NCBI GenBank assembly: GCA_021432635.1
Contig: MU270016.1
Location: 249,608 to 313,607, forward strand
Reading direction: 5' to 3'
DNA length: 64,000 nucleotides
From: Thozetella sp. PMI_491
Taxonomy: Eukaryota > Ascomycota > Sordariomycetes > Chaetosphaeriales > Chaetosphaeriaceae
A program made the position numbers and the translations under genes. The notes below the pieces were generated by a model that saw only the letters and a program-made list of their open reading frames with translations, did no database searches and was not told where the DNA came from. Shown in pieces: positions 33,872-44,215 of this stretch (the first letter of the stretch is position 1; each line of letters starts with the position of its first letter).

Positions 33872-34177
33872 AGAACCCGAGGTTTCTGTCTATGGTGGAT
33901 TATATTCTCTTCGAATTGACAGCGGAACCGACGTCTTGTGTACTTTGGCAATTTCTTCGAAGTTCAAACATTACTACAACGCCTAGGTATGAAAGTAGCT
34001 TAAAGAGGTTCTTCAGATGGAACGCCTCGAAGGAAACCGCACCATAATATATAACAAATCTTGAGCTAAATAAAAGCTCGCAAAGCTGCGCAGATCTGCC
34101 TTGGCACAATCTCTTTGTAGAAGAGTAACAAGATATATAAGTGATCATGACATAGTTATGGATCCCGCTAACCTAGG

Positions 34178-36142
34178 CTACTTAGCCCAGGCGATCCTCT
34201 GTTCCTCGACAACAGTTCCAACGTAAACTTGCTCTGGGTGGTTCATGGCCAACGGCCAAAGGTCCTCTAGGTGTTGGGTCTGCGCGGCAACGAGGACACT
34301 AAGGTCATCCCAGAGCAAGCTACCTAGCAATCGCATATGGCCCTCGTAGCCTGGCGACTCGTCCGGCCGGCTCGGACCGTCTTCGGGATCGAAAGAGGAC
34401 TCGACGGCGAGAATGAAGCCGCCAGCATCACCGGGAGGAGAGGACTCCGGCTTCCGGTTTAAGTATGAAGACACGCTCGCTTCGTCAGCGACGAGAAAGA
34501 TGTCGCTGACATATCTGAACGGAACGTCGGCAGAATCTCCAAGGGAGAGGAAAGAGCTATGCATTGGGTTAGATTAGGAGCCTTGGGAGGATTTCAGCGA
34601 GACTCACCCCTTCAATGCGTCTATGTCTGCGCCATCGATGCCAAGATCCTTGACATCGACCCAGTGGATCTTGGAGCGGTCCCGGAGCGGGTCGATACCA
34701 GGAATCTCTTGGCCCCAGTCGGCGGCGTCAGCTTCGAATTTTGCGCGAAACTCATCCCATTCGGCATCAGTGCAGCCGTGGTGGGTGCGGTAGGCCACGA
34801 ACCCCCACTCAGCATTCTTGGTAACTGTGAGCGTCCAAGGCTCCTTCTCGTACGAGACCGGCTCTCCACGCAGCTCTCTCCTAGCCAGCCGCTGTGCGTC
34901 GTCTTGCTCTCGGCTCCGTGCCACTATCTCGCCCGCGTCATTCATTGGAGCACCCCTCGGGGGCGGGAGTACCGTCAGGTTCTCCGTGAGGTTTAGGATC
35001 ATCTTGGTCATGGTGAAGTATTTGCGCCGCAGGTGGTACTCACGGCCCCGCTGCTTGATGTCGCCCTTGACGGAGAGCGGCTGGATGAGGTAGCTGTAGT
35101 CCGACGACCCCGCATCCTCCCCGGAGCCGTTGTACCCGTCCATGGGCAGCAGGATGGCGTAGTCGGCTTGGGCAGAAATCTCGGTGAGGTCTTGCCACAT
35201 GTTTGTGAGCTTCCATTGCTCCTCGTCCATGCCTGATGCCGGGACCTGGGGGGGCGTCCCGTGGGCCTCTAGCCGTCGAATGATATCGGCTTTCAGAAGG
35301 TCGACATGACCCATGATCCAGGCATGCGTTCGGTTCACCATGACTGCGTACTGGGCGCGAACAAACTGAAGCCATAACCCGGAGATATCGAGGGCAGGCT
35401 TCCCTTCGAGGCCGCGCTTGAGGTTCAGAGCGTTGGCGAAATAGCGCCACTCGCCGTCAATCAGATTGAACGTGTCTCGCAGCGCAGCTTTGATGACCTT
35501 GTCGTTGAGGTAGTGAAAGACGTCAATGGCTAAGCTGATAGTATGGCATGCAATGGAAAAGTTATCCAGGTCATACAGCTTTCTCTCTCGCCAGCGCCGG
35601 TCAGACATGGGCATGATGCCTTCCCACAGCCGGCTCTTCATGGCATGCAGCTCCTTGGAGATAACCTGCAAGCGGCTCGAGTCCTCATGGGAACCGAGGA
35701 ACTTCATGATCTCTTCGACCGGCGGCATCGATTTCGTGTTGAATGGTGCGGGCGCCCAAGACGAATAGGGCTGCATGAAAAGAGGAATGTCGTCCGAACC
35801 GAGCGTCGGTTGGGGCGTCTCACCGCCGGGCAAGGACATCCCCCCGCCCACTGACGAGATGAAATGGGGAACAGTTTGAGGCTCGAGGACGCGGTCAACT
35901 TCGCAGATCAGCGGCCGAAGATGTCAGCCGTGCCACAAGCAGGACACATGGTAATATCATGGTGTTCGGAGACGCGGCCGGCACGTACCAATCCACAGCC
36001 GATTCGCGCCAAACTGGGGGCGATCGCCACCCCGAGACGCCATGTGCTGGGTCAAATGCGGCGTGTTCTTTCTCGCGATGGCATTTTGGCGCAGACGAGC
36101 TCGCACATCTCTGCCGACGACGGCGTCGAGAAAGTCATCCAT
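34178..36142 (-). CDS. Conserved fungal protein of unknown function
   Basis: Exons are 36142-35989, 35898-34608 and 34556-34178 (607 aa). The first intron has a GTACGT donor, a GGCTGAC branch and the only AG available (CGAAG); it joins the frame exactly (RLWI then VDRVLEPQTVPHF). No signal peptide or TM helix is seen. The protein is rich in Trp/Tyr-containing helical segments (WREAYHF-like character, for example GLWLQFVRAQYAVMVNR) and has an acidic tail with a WPLAMNHPEQVYVG block. I recognise no domain. The start ATG (MDDFLDAVVG) was chosen as the first with good coding character. Confidence 0.75.
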
Positions 36143-37055
36143 GGCGGATGGATCTGGTCGAGACTTCCCTGCCTTGTGCCGTCTCCCGATCCGTTTCGTG
36201 GGGCCTCTGGAAGATGGCCGCTTCAACAGCGCCCTGGCCGCGACTTAATACACTGTAGTCGGTGACTCACGATCTAGGCACTGTAGGCACGGTAGGCAGA
36301 ATAGGGGACGAATTTTCGCAACTTGGTGCCAAGCGGAAGCGGTTACCAAAAGTTCCACTGGTAGTCGATTGGCATCGTGGCGTTGGTGCTCTTGGCGTGC
36401 TGTGCCATGTCTCCACTCGCTTCTTCAGCGCTGTCAGGCACCAGCCTTAGGCAGCCAACGGCGTTTGCCGCGTGCATCTAAGCTACAGGGTACACCTCGG
36501 CCAATTTTGCTAACACGCATTAGGCGAGACTGCGCTTCTGTTCGTTAATGCCAGCTGCCGCCCTAGTCACTTGTGCCAATCACACCTAGGTCAACTCTCT
36601 TTTGTGAATAAGTTCTACAAAGCCTTTGGCAGAGAGAGTCCTTGGTGCCATGCAGCAATCATCGCTCCAATAGCGGAACCCTAAATTCCATCCGCGCATT
36701 CACCAAAGTCTTCAGACTATGCATCCGACGTATATCGAATACCTGCGATAGAATCTTTTTTTTCTTCTTGTTTTCATCTATCTGTGCTCTGTTTTACCAG
36801 TGGGTTATAGTACAGATAAGATGTCTGCCTTCACCAAGATATCCAACGCCGGCAAGAACGGCCACAACCCCCATTGTCATTGTCCGCTTTCTTTACTGGA
36901 AACATCCTGGAGCTGCCCTGTGAGGCGACATTGAAGGGAATGGGCTGGCTAATGTGACTGCGAACCGTTCGTCAACCGGGGAACTAGCCACTATAGTTAG
37001 CCAGGATTGCATGCCTGCTGCTTATCTCAGAACTGTACTCACTTTCGAAATAGTC
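36143..37055. other. Intergenic, unknown-protein promoter to Gly-rich gene 3' end
   Basis: 913 bp with no gene seen. Confidence 0.5.
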
Positions 37056-37562
37056 TTAGTGACCTCCATGACCGCCCCCGCCATGGCCGCCCCCGCCATG
37101 ACCACCAGATCCGCCCGGCCCACCCGGACCTCCGTGGCCGCCGGGGTTACCAGCACCGCCACCAGGGCCACCCCGGCCGCCGCCAGGGCCGCCGCCAAAG
37201 CCAGTGTGCTGACCGCCGAAGTTTCCATGGGAATCACCATTGCCCTGCCCACCAAATCCGCCCCGCGGACCTGCATCTTCAGTGTCTTCGTCGCGAGGGA
37301 TGGGACGGCCAGGGCCAGGGAATCCGGGTGCTCCGGGGAAGCCAGGACCACCGGGGCCGCCAGGACCACCGTGCGGGCCACCGGGAGGGCCACCGGGAGG
37401 GCCACCGGGAGGGCCACCGGGAGGGCCACCGTGGCCGCCAGGAGGGCCGCCAGGGCCGTGGCCGGGTGGACCGGGTGGGCCGCCACCAGAGGGACCGAAT
37501 GGAACGGCGAGTACGTTGGTGACAGCAAAAGCTGCCAAGACAGAGAGGACAAGGCGATACAT
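37056..37562 (-). CDS. Secreted collagen-like Gly/Pro/His-rich protein
   Basis: Single-exon, 168 aa (a second ATG three bases upstream at 37565 is equally possible). A signal peptide (MYRLVLSVLAAFAVTNVLA) is followed by a low-complexity mature chain with three parts: GGPP repeats, a short acidic break (RDEDTED), and Gly/His-rich repeats ending GGHGGGGHGGH. No folded domain is visible. Gly-rich secreted proteins are typically wall-associated or metal-binding; the His-rich tail would suit metal binding. Both are inference. A consensus TATA box lies 94 bp upstream, suggesting a strongly inducible gene. Confidence 0.78.
   Translation of the reverse strand: MYRLVLSVLAAFAVTNVLAVPFGPSGGGPPGPPGHGPGGPPGGHGGPPGGPPGGPPGGPPGGPHGGPGGPGGPGFPGAPGFPGPGRPIPRDEDTEDAGPRGGFGGQGNGDSHGNFGGQHTGFGGGPGGGRGGPGGGAGNPGGHGGPGGPGGSGGHGGGGHGGGGHGGH
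37381..37428. repeat. Four perfect 12-bp tandem repeats (CCGGGAGGGCCA)
   Basis: Four identical units in tandem, each encoding Gly-Gly-Pro-Pro on the minus strand within the Gly/Pro-rich gene. Degenerate copies flank them. This is prone to length variation. Confidence 0.95.
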
Positions 37563-37655
37563 CATGAAGTTGTACGGCGATTTCTGGGTAAGATTTCTTG
37601 GCAATAGGGCCTGTTCGAGACTCGGGGTCAATCTTGGCAAGCAGGCAAGACTACC

Positions 37656-37663
37656 CTTTTATA
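37656..37663 (-). promoter_or_regulatory. TATA box of the Gly/Pro-rich protein gene
   Basis: Perfect TATAAAAG on the minus strand, 94 bp upstream of the ATG. Confidence 0.6.
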
Positions 37664-39831
37664 GGCCTGGCCAGCCGTCCTGGAGATTCCTCTCGCCACA
37701 GCCATCGCGTATGCCTCGGATCCGAGTCGTCTGGAGCTCATAGTCTTAGAGTGCTTGTCTCATTGTCGTGATTCCGGTATGCACTTGCCTGAGCCGTTCT
37801 TCCGCTGCTGCCATTCCCTGACTGGCTTGTCCGCCCCTAGCAACGGCGACGCGAAGCCATCTTTCACCTTGGGACCATCCAGGTGAGATGCTGTTACGTA
37901 AAATATAGAGGTATATATATATACCCATTGATGTAGGGAGCTCCAAGAAGGACAGGGCAGAATGCAAGGAGATGACGAATGCATGGAAATGAATCTAGCG
38001 TAGAATATACGCACGATCCGGTACCCAGGGCAATGGCAAGCGATTGGCTTAGAAGCGCTCTACAAGGACCGAGCCGTGTAATAATCCGCCAAATATTATC
38101 CAAGCCTGGCAAACACCCGAGAAGGGTAGCACAACGACAAACCGTCCAATTCTGCGGCAGCCACTGCCACCGGACCTCCGATGCCTCATAACCCTCGTTT
38201 GCTTTTTGGTCGCATATGTCGGACCCGGCGTCGGCGATTTGTTCCGCCGTCGGTCCCTGGATGACAGCATCGGGAGAACAAATACTTAGGCTATGCAGAA
38301 ACCTCAATGCTAGACGCGTGTCTGATAAGCTGGCCGGACTATGGCGCTACAGGCTAAGTTTCTCTTGTAGGTCTATATCGAGAGCGGCTCCCCAGCAACA
38401 TTGTGCGCATTCGATCGATTCCTACGTACTCTGGAAACCGGTTATTGCCAGGGAAACGCCATGCCGCACTGCTGAGAACGCATGTATCGCGTCATCCAGC
38501 CATTCGGATTAGCCGCCGCTCTTCGGTGTAAAGTCCATATAAGCAGCATACAAGATGAAATGTCTCGACGAATCAAGGCTCCCATGTACCTTTGCTTACA
38601 GAGCGCTCCTCTTGCATGCTAACCGGCCACGGAGAAGGCCTGAGAGCCTCGGCATGGAAGCTGTGGCAGATCATCACTGTGCTTTATGCGAAGGGAACTC
38701 GTCCTAGCTGGGTTAGGCTTGGCATATGAACATGCGTCGTTCAGCAACATTACGAATGTTGGTAGTGTGTAATGTAGAACAAATCTTCCCTTGGTATAAA
38801 TCCTTACTAGACCGGCCCGCTGCTTGCGGTAGGAATATCATCGAGGCCGGAGAAACGAAATAGCACCTCGCAAACAGACTCACAGACCTACCCTGGAACG
38901 TCTCGGGGGCTCAGGGTTTGACGCAGTATTTCGCCGCCTAAATGTTGGACACGGCAACATAGACACCCTCGATCGTGGAAGAAAGATATAAACATACACT
39001 CCCCCTTCCTTACCCCGGAAGGTTGGCTCGAAGGTCGTAATCAGTTCTATTAACTGTCGGATCCCTCCGATAGGCCCTGGCTGTTGCATGGTTGGCTAAC
39101 CTGCCCATGGCCTGTCCATGTCGCGGGCTATGCCGATACAAATGAACGGCGCAGAAAATTTGTGTTGGGCAACCCAGGCGCAGCTTAGGGCTGAAGCTGA
39201 CTGTTAGGCATGGGGATATACGCTATGGGTGTCGTGGGCATGTCCTCGGTAGTTGGTCATGCTACCAGGGTGCCCACTAGATCCCCCGGCCTCTGAGCAC
39301 AATAGCGGCTTAAGCAAAGGAACGCCTCGGTTATAAGGTGTTCTGGGTAGCGAGTTTAGGGGTTACTGTCAGTCAGCGCTACGCTTGGTGCTGCTTAGCG
39401 ATGCAACACATCGCAAACCCCCTGCCCAATTTGGTTTACAGTAATTTTGATAGCAGCCAGTGACCTCTGATGGAAGCGTATTAAAATCAGCCCCATAGGG
39501 GCGAAGCAACTCGATTCGCTGCCCTATGCTAGCGGTAAGCTTGCCAAGATTTGGGAAGTGTCAGGATCCATTGCATAGCCGAGATGTGGAGGTGATCGAT
39601 CGCATGTGGTCAAATCAGGCAGTATACACGACAACAAGAACAAGGCTACGCTTACCAGTCTATTTCCTTGTCATTAGCGGAAAATGGGTCTCGCGCAAAC
39701 CCCCGTCAGAATAGGAGAGCATTTAATCCGTATGTGAAATGTAAAAGGAACCGGCCCCAGTTTCGTATGTTGTGCCTTCTCTGTCAATTCTAGGTAACTT
39801 TGTCGCATCCGCGTCTCCTTTCGCTTGGGTC
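37664..39831. other. Long gene-poor intergenic region
   Basis: About 2.2 kb without a confident gene. A minus-strand open stretch at 38090-38300 has protein-like composition (several Cys, an ICDQKANEGYE segment) but lacks an ATG and splice partners. It may be a relic. Confidence 0.45.
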
Positions 39832-41352
39832 ATGAACGTCCAGGCCCGCGAGGGCGGCCAAGTGCCGGGGGATCCTATTCCGCTACCAGAGAACCATCCG
39901 ATACCAGTGGAGTACTCAACCCTTGAGCCGGTAGCGTGCCAAGAGCAGCCCGGGAAAGAGGCGTACAATCAGAACTTGAATGGATTTTCGTATGAAGCGT
40001 CAGCCCAAGAGGGACAGAGCGATGACGGAAAGACAAGCTTACTAGTCCAAAAACGGGACATCAGTTGGGTGAGAAAGCACAGGTTACGAATTTTTGTCGG
40101 CGCTGCCCTTTTCTTCGTCGTCACAGTTGTCGCGGTTGTGGTGGGAGTTGTTGTCGGAGGGCGGAAAAACAAGGATTTGTCTCCTGTGTGAGTAGCGTAA
40201 CGCCCATATCTAGTGGTGCCAAGCCTAATTCCTAATAGGTCGCCAGACACATCGGTAACCTCGACAACACCAAGTCGGAGTGTATGTCGGGAATCTATCT
40301 GCCCTCCGATTCTCTCGGGCGTCAGCTACGGGACAGACCCCAGCGTGTACATCTTCGGTAGAGGCCAGGACAAGAACATGATGTACCGAAAGGGCGACGG
40401 GGAAACCTGGTCGAGCAACTGGACGTCCCTGGGAGGGCCTTTCGACAGCCAGCCGGCAGCCATGCGCTGGAGCAACAACGGCACGGACATGTTCACCATC
40501 TATACCGTGTCGGAAGGGAAAAACGTTTACAATATGCACTTCGACGGCAATGTGTGGGGCGCATGGAACAACTTGGGCGAGGCCGCGCAGAGCGCTCCAA
40601 CGGTATGCGGCATCAACAGAACGGATGTTTGGATCGCCTCAGCGGCCGTTTCGGGTGGTGTAATGCACCAGACCACGCATGACGCGGCAAACTGGGTACA
40701 CCACGACGCAACATGGGATGCTGAGCCACTGGGCGCGCCTAGCAGATCGAATGTCGGGGTGTCCTGTCGGCAGTCCAAGGAGGCCATGCATAATCTTGTG
40801 GTTTATTCTAAGGAGAAGGGCTCGGCAAAGCACAACAACTACAACAATACGAAATGGAACGGGTGGGAGGATAGGGGGGGCAGCTACATTGGAAACCCGA
40901 CCCTCGTCGGCGTGGCGGCCGACAGCTTTCGCTTCTTCGGGATCGGCGAGGACAGAGCCATGCACCACTGGCAATGGTCGATCGGCCAGGGCTATGGACC
41001 GACAGACAACCTCGGCGGCCAGTTTGAGAGCGACGCGGCCGCAATTGCATCGGATGTCGCCGGAGACATTCGTGTTGATGTCGTTTCCGTGGGGACAGAT
41101 GATTTCATCAAGCACCGGGCCATGATCGGGGGGTCCTGGGTGATGGACTGGGAGGACCTCGGTGTGTTCGCCAATAGCGCACCGACGCTCTTCGCGATAG
41201 CTGGTTCTACGAACAGAGTCGGCTTGCTCGTGCTGGGCCACAGCAATGAGGTCAACTACACCACGTGGACTGTTTCAAAAGATCCGAGCTGGACGGGACT
41301 GTCCTGGTCGAGCATGGAAGGAAATTTGACCTCGGGCTACTTCCAGGCTTGA
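39832..41352 (+). CDS. Membrane-tethered fucose-specific-lectin-like protein
   Basis: Exons are 39832-40187 and 40239-41352 (489 aa). The intron is GTGAGT...AATAG. The N-terminal 80 residues are polar and cytosolic. A TM helix (about 87-110, FVGAALFFVVTVVAVVVG) is flanked by RKHR on the inside and RKNK outside. The C-terminal about 350 residues form repeated blades with W-x-x-LGG/LG and Trp-rich strands (WSSNWTSLGG, WGAWNNLGE, WNGWEDRGG, MDWEDLG), like the six-bladed propeller of fungal fucose-specific lectins (AAL/FleA type). It should display a glycan-binding propeller at the cell surface. Sugar-binding Arg/Glu/Trp sets per blade appear only partly kept. Confidence 0.8.
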
Positions 41353-42437
41353 GTGACTTACAAGTTAGCGTCTCTGTTGAGCAGAGCTAAGGATGATGTT
41401 TGGGGCAGTTTAAATGTACAAAATTGTCACGATACATATGGATGTCAAATTTCTGAACCCACCCAGCCTCTCTTGTACTTCTCACTTCCAGCTTATCGCT
41501 TATGGTACAATACATTTCGCTTACTCTACCGTCTTGCACGACCGTACATCTGGTGATGCCCCTGCCCAGCCGCAGGGTACATAGCACTTAGTGTAAAAGC
41601 GTCGGACTAGTGTAATCAGCGGGCTAATATCACTATTGTTTTCTGGGCGACATATGTCCCTGGCGACTAGAAGCAGCTTGGATACTTTAGGCAGCTCGCA
41701 ACCTAAGTTATCGCACTATCCCGGTTAGAGGGACCAATGCATGGGGTTTCCCCTGGATACTACTCAAGCAGAAGCTTGCTGCCGGGTTCCCCGCACTCCC
41801 CCTCACCCACAACGGTTTACATCCGATGAACTACGGGGAACTACGGGGAAATTCGGGGAGCAATGGCGACGATGACGCTCTCATGTGACTGTAAAAAAAG
41901 CATGTACCTTTGTAGCGGCCCCATCGCCGTGATGAAATACGATAAGATGCTGACTACCTAGGCAGTGTTGGTGGACTCTGGCAACATGCAATTGGACGTT
42001 GAGGGCCGTTCAACTTCGGCGTGGGGGGAACCCTCTCGGGCCGTTTGGGCGCGGCTGTTCCTTGTATCGGAGGCGCGGGATAAAACAAAAATAGTCACCG
42101 CGCCGGCTAACCTCGCTGCTACCGGTCGCCGGCGCGAACTCTAGACCAACTCGAGCAAGGCGTGAGAGATATCGCTACTGCGGGGGAGACCATATAATAA
42201 CTTAGAGATGCGGGGGCTGGCTAGATAGCTTGAGTGTTACGCGGCGCTAATCGTTGCTCAATTCTACCCCAGTAGCAAGGTACAGTAAGAGCTATGCTGA
42301 CCCTGATGACGCCGCTGGTGATCCAGCCCCCGCACCCACGCCGTTGGGATATTTATACCAGGAGCCCGTCCGCCACATGGGTGTTCGCTCGCCGATCTTC
42401 TCAGACATTGTCACCCCTCTGTGCTTAGTCCGACACA
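41353..42437. other. Intergenic, lectin gene to CE1 esterase gene
   Basis: No gene. A short direct repeat (GAACTACGGG units) lies at about 41826-41858. A TTTATAC box at 42352-42358 is about 80 bp before the esterase ATG. Confidence 0.5.
42352..42358 (+). promoter_or_regulatory. TATA-like box of the CE1 esterase gene
   Basis: TTTATAC about 80 bp upstream of the ATG. Confidence 0.4.
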
Positions 42438-43535
42438 ATGGGTGTCCTTCAGACCGGTGCCGTGGTTATCGGACTCGCTGCTTCCGCCGTCGAGGCCACT
42501 CTGGTGGCGAGGGGCTCAGCGGGATGTGGGAAATCACACCACATCGGCTATAACAACAACGGCGGTGCGGGGTTTTCTCTCGGAAATAGGACCTATACAG
42601 TCCTGGTGCCTAAAGACTATGACCCAAACCGGGCATACCCTCTGGTGAGACGCTTCCTACCTAGCCAAATCAACCTCTCCGTAAACTCAGCAGTACTAAC
42701 AAGCCCACTTAAGATCATCGATTTCCACGGTCACAATGGCTCGTCTGACGTACAATACCGGATCAGCCAGTACGACAAGTTCGACACGAAGGGGAAATTC
42801 CTCGCCGTCTATCCCCAAGGCGTCCCCTACCCTAACTCGAAAGGTGTGCCTGAGTCGTCGTGGGAAGGCCCGTCCTACGCTGACCCGTCGGTCGACGACC
42901 TGGCCTTTACTGCCGACCTTGTTCAGCATATCGAGGACAACTACTGCATCGATAGCAAGCGTGTCTACGCCTCGGGAAAGAGCAACGGTGCCGGTTTCGT
43001 CGGCACCTTGGCCTGCTCGGAGCAAGGCGGCCTCTTCGCCGCCTTTGCCATGAGCTCTGCTGCGCTATATACGGACAACCTCGGCGCGGGGACCCCCAAT
43101 CGAAACTGCACGCGGTCTCGGGCCACCATTCCCATCATGGAGGTCCATGGATCGGCAGACGGCACGGTCCCTTACGATGGAGGCAAGGGATCCGGCGGGT
43201 ACCTGCCGCCCATCCCATCCTGGCTGACGGCGTGGGCCGGGAGGGACCAGGGTGCTAATCTGCAGGTGAATTACCCGAGCCCGACATTCGGAAGCCGCGT
43301 GAACACTACCACATGGACGCTCCCAGGAACGACGCGGATCGTGGTGGAGGGCATTTGGATCCAGGGTATGGACCACTGCTGGGCGTCGGTGGATGAGAAC
43401 GCGGACTGGAGCGTATCCGGCCGGTCGCAGGCCGTGTGCCAAGCCCCGCTCAATGCTACCATTGAGTTTCTGAAGTTCTTCAGCAATTGGAACTTGGACG
43501 GCTCCATTGGGCCAAAGACGTGCAACAAGCCATAG
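42438..43535 (+). CDS. Secreted CE1 feruloyl-esterase-like serine hydrolase
   Basis: Exons are 42438-42644 and 42714-43535 (342 aa). The intron carries a perfect TACTAAC branch site. A signal peptide (about 1-20) precedes the alpha/beta-hydrolase core. The oxyanion strand is IIDFHGHNGS; the catalytic triad is Ser159 (GKSNG), Asp218 (HGSADGTVPY) and His290 (MDHCW). Family-conserved Cys are present (SAGCGKS, DNYCID, LACSE, DHCW). Members release ferulic acid from arabinoxylan or hydrolyse similar esters in plant cell walls; PHB-depolymerase-like relatives share the fold. Secretion and family point to lignocellulose use, as with the GH5 gene. Confidence 0.87.
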   Translation: MGVLQTGAVVIGLAASAVEATLVARGSAGCGKSHHIGYNNNGGAGFSLGNRTYTVLVPKDYDPNRAYPLVRRFLPSQINLSVNSAVLTSPLKIIDFHGHNGSSDVQYRISQYDKFDTKGKFLAVYPQGVPYPNSKGVPESSWEGPSYADPSVDDLAFTADLVQHIEDNYCIDSKRVYASGKSNGAGFVGTLACSEQGGLFAAFAMSSAALYTDNLGAGTPNRNCTRSRATIPIMEVHGSADGTVPYDGGKGSGGYLPPIPSWLTAWAGRDQGANLQVNYPSPTFGSRVNTTTWTLPGTTRIVVEGIWIQGMDHCWASVDENADWSVSGRSQAVCQAPLNATIEFLKFFSNWNLDGSIGPKTCNKP

Positions 43536-44215
43536 ACCAAAGATTGAAGCATGAAGCGTCAGCTTCGTTATAATTGAGATGTTCAAGCCAAGCTGAGGAG
43601 GGCAATGAGCATTGACACATCGAAGCTTTGACATGGGAAAGGCGTTGAGCGAGAGGATGCATGGACTCGCAGCCACCGAATACCTAATTGCCGATTCAAG
43701 CCAACAGGGGCAGATCCCCGGGGATCTAACGATTCCGCAGAGTTGCAACACAGATAGGTACCGTCTAGCCGGTTCCTACCATGGAATACTGATGAAGTGG
43801 TTCTACTCTTTTTTTTTTTTTTTTCAGTCGTCTCTTGGCGATAAGCCCTAAATAACGAGCCTCCCGAGCACTAGCCGGAGCTGCATTGCCCAGGCCTTAG
43901 GCTACCCGCCATGGCAGGGGTCGGATCTTACCGTCCAACGCTGTGGGTTGCATAACTCTGCAAGCGGATGCTCGTATTTGGTATGGCGGCGGGTCGAGGT
44001 GACCCAATAAGGGGTAACCCCCCTAGGTTCTTGGCAAGCATTGCAATCCTACAGACCTACAGAGGGAAGAACGCGCTAAAACGTGATTCCCGCGGAGCCC
44101 GGAATCACGCGCTTTAACTCAGGTCGTTCTCACCCCCGGCCCGAAAGCAAACCTTAAACCTTCATAGCCCGCCCTAGAGAATCGACATTTGGCTACCGGA
44201 GTAGAGCTAAATAAG
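43536..44215. other. Intergenic, esterase to acyltransferase
   Basis: No gene. It contains a T-rich run at 43809-43826 and the inverted repeat at 44082-44109 upstream of the acyltransferase. Confidence 0.5.
44082..44109. repeat. Inverted repeat upstream of the acyltransferase gene
   Basis: Nine-base perfect arms CGTGATTCC (44082-44090) and GGAATCACG (44101-44109) around a 10-base spacer. They lie 107 bp before the ATG, so the element could be a dimeric regulator site or a hairpin. Confidence 0.6.

Noticed and set aside
37056..37607. Long plus-strand open frames (Ala/Thr/Arg-rich) over the Gly/Pro gene
   Set aside because: GC-rich low-complexity DNA keeps several frames open. Only the minus-strand frame has a signal peptide, a TATA box and a sensible protein.
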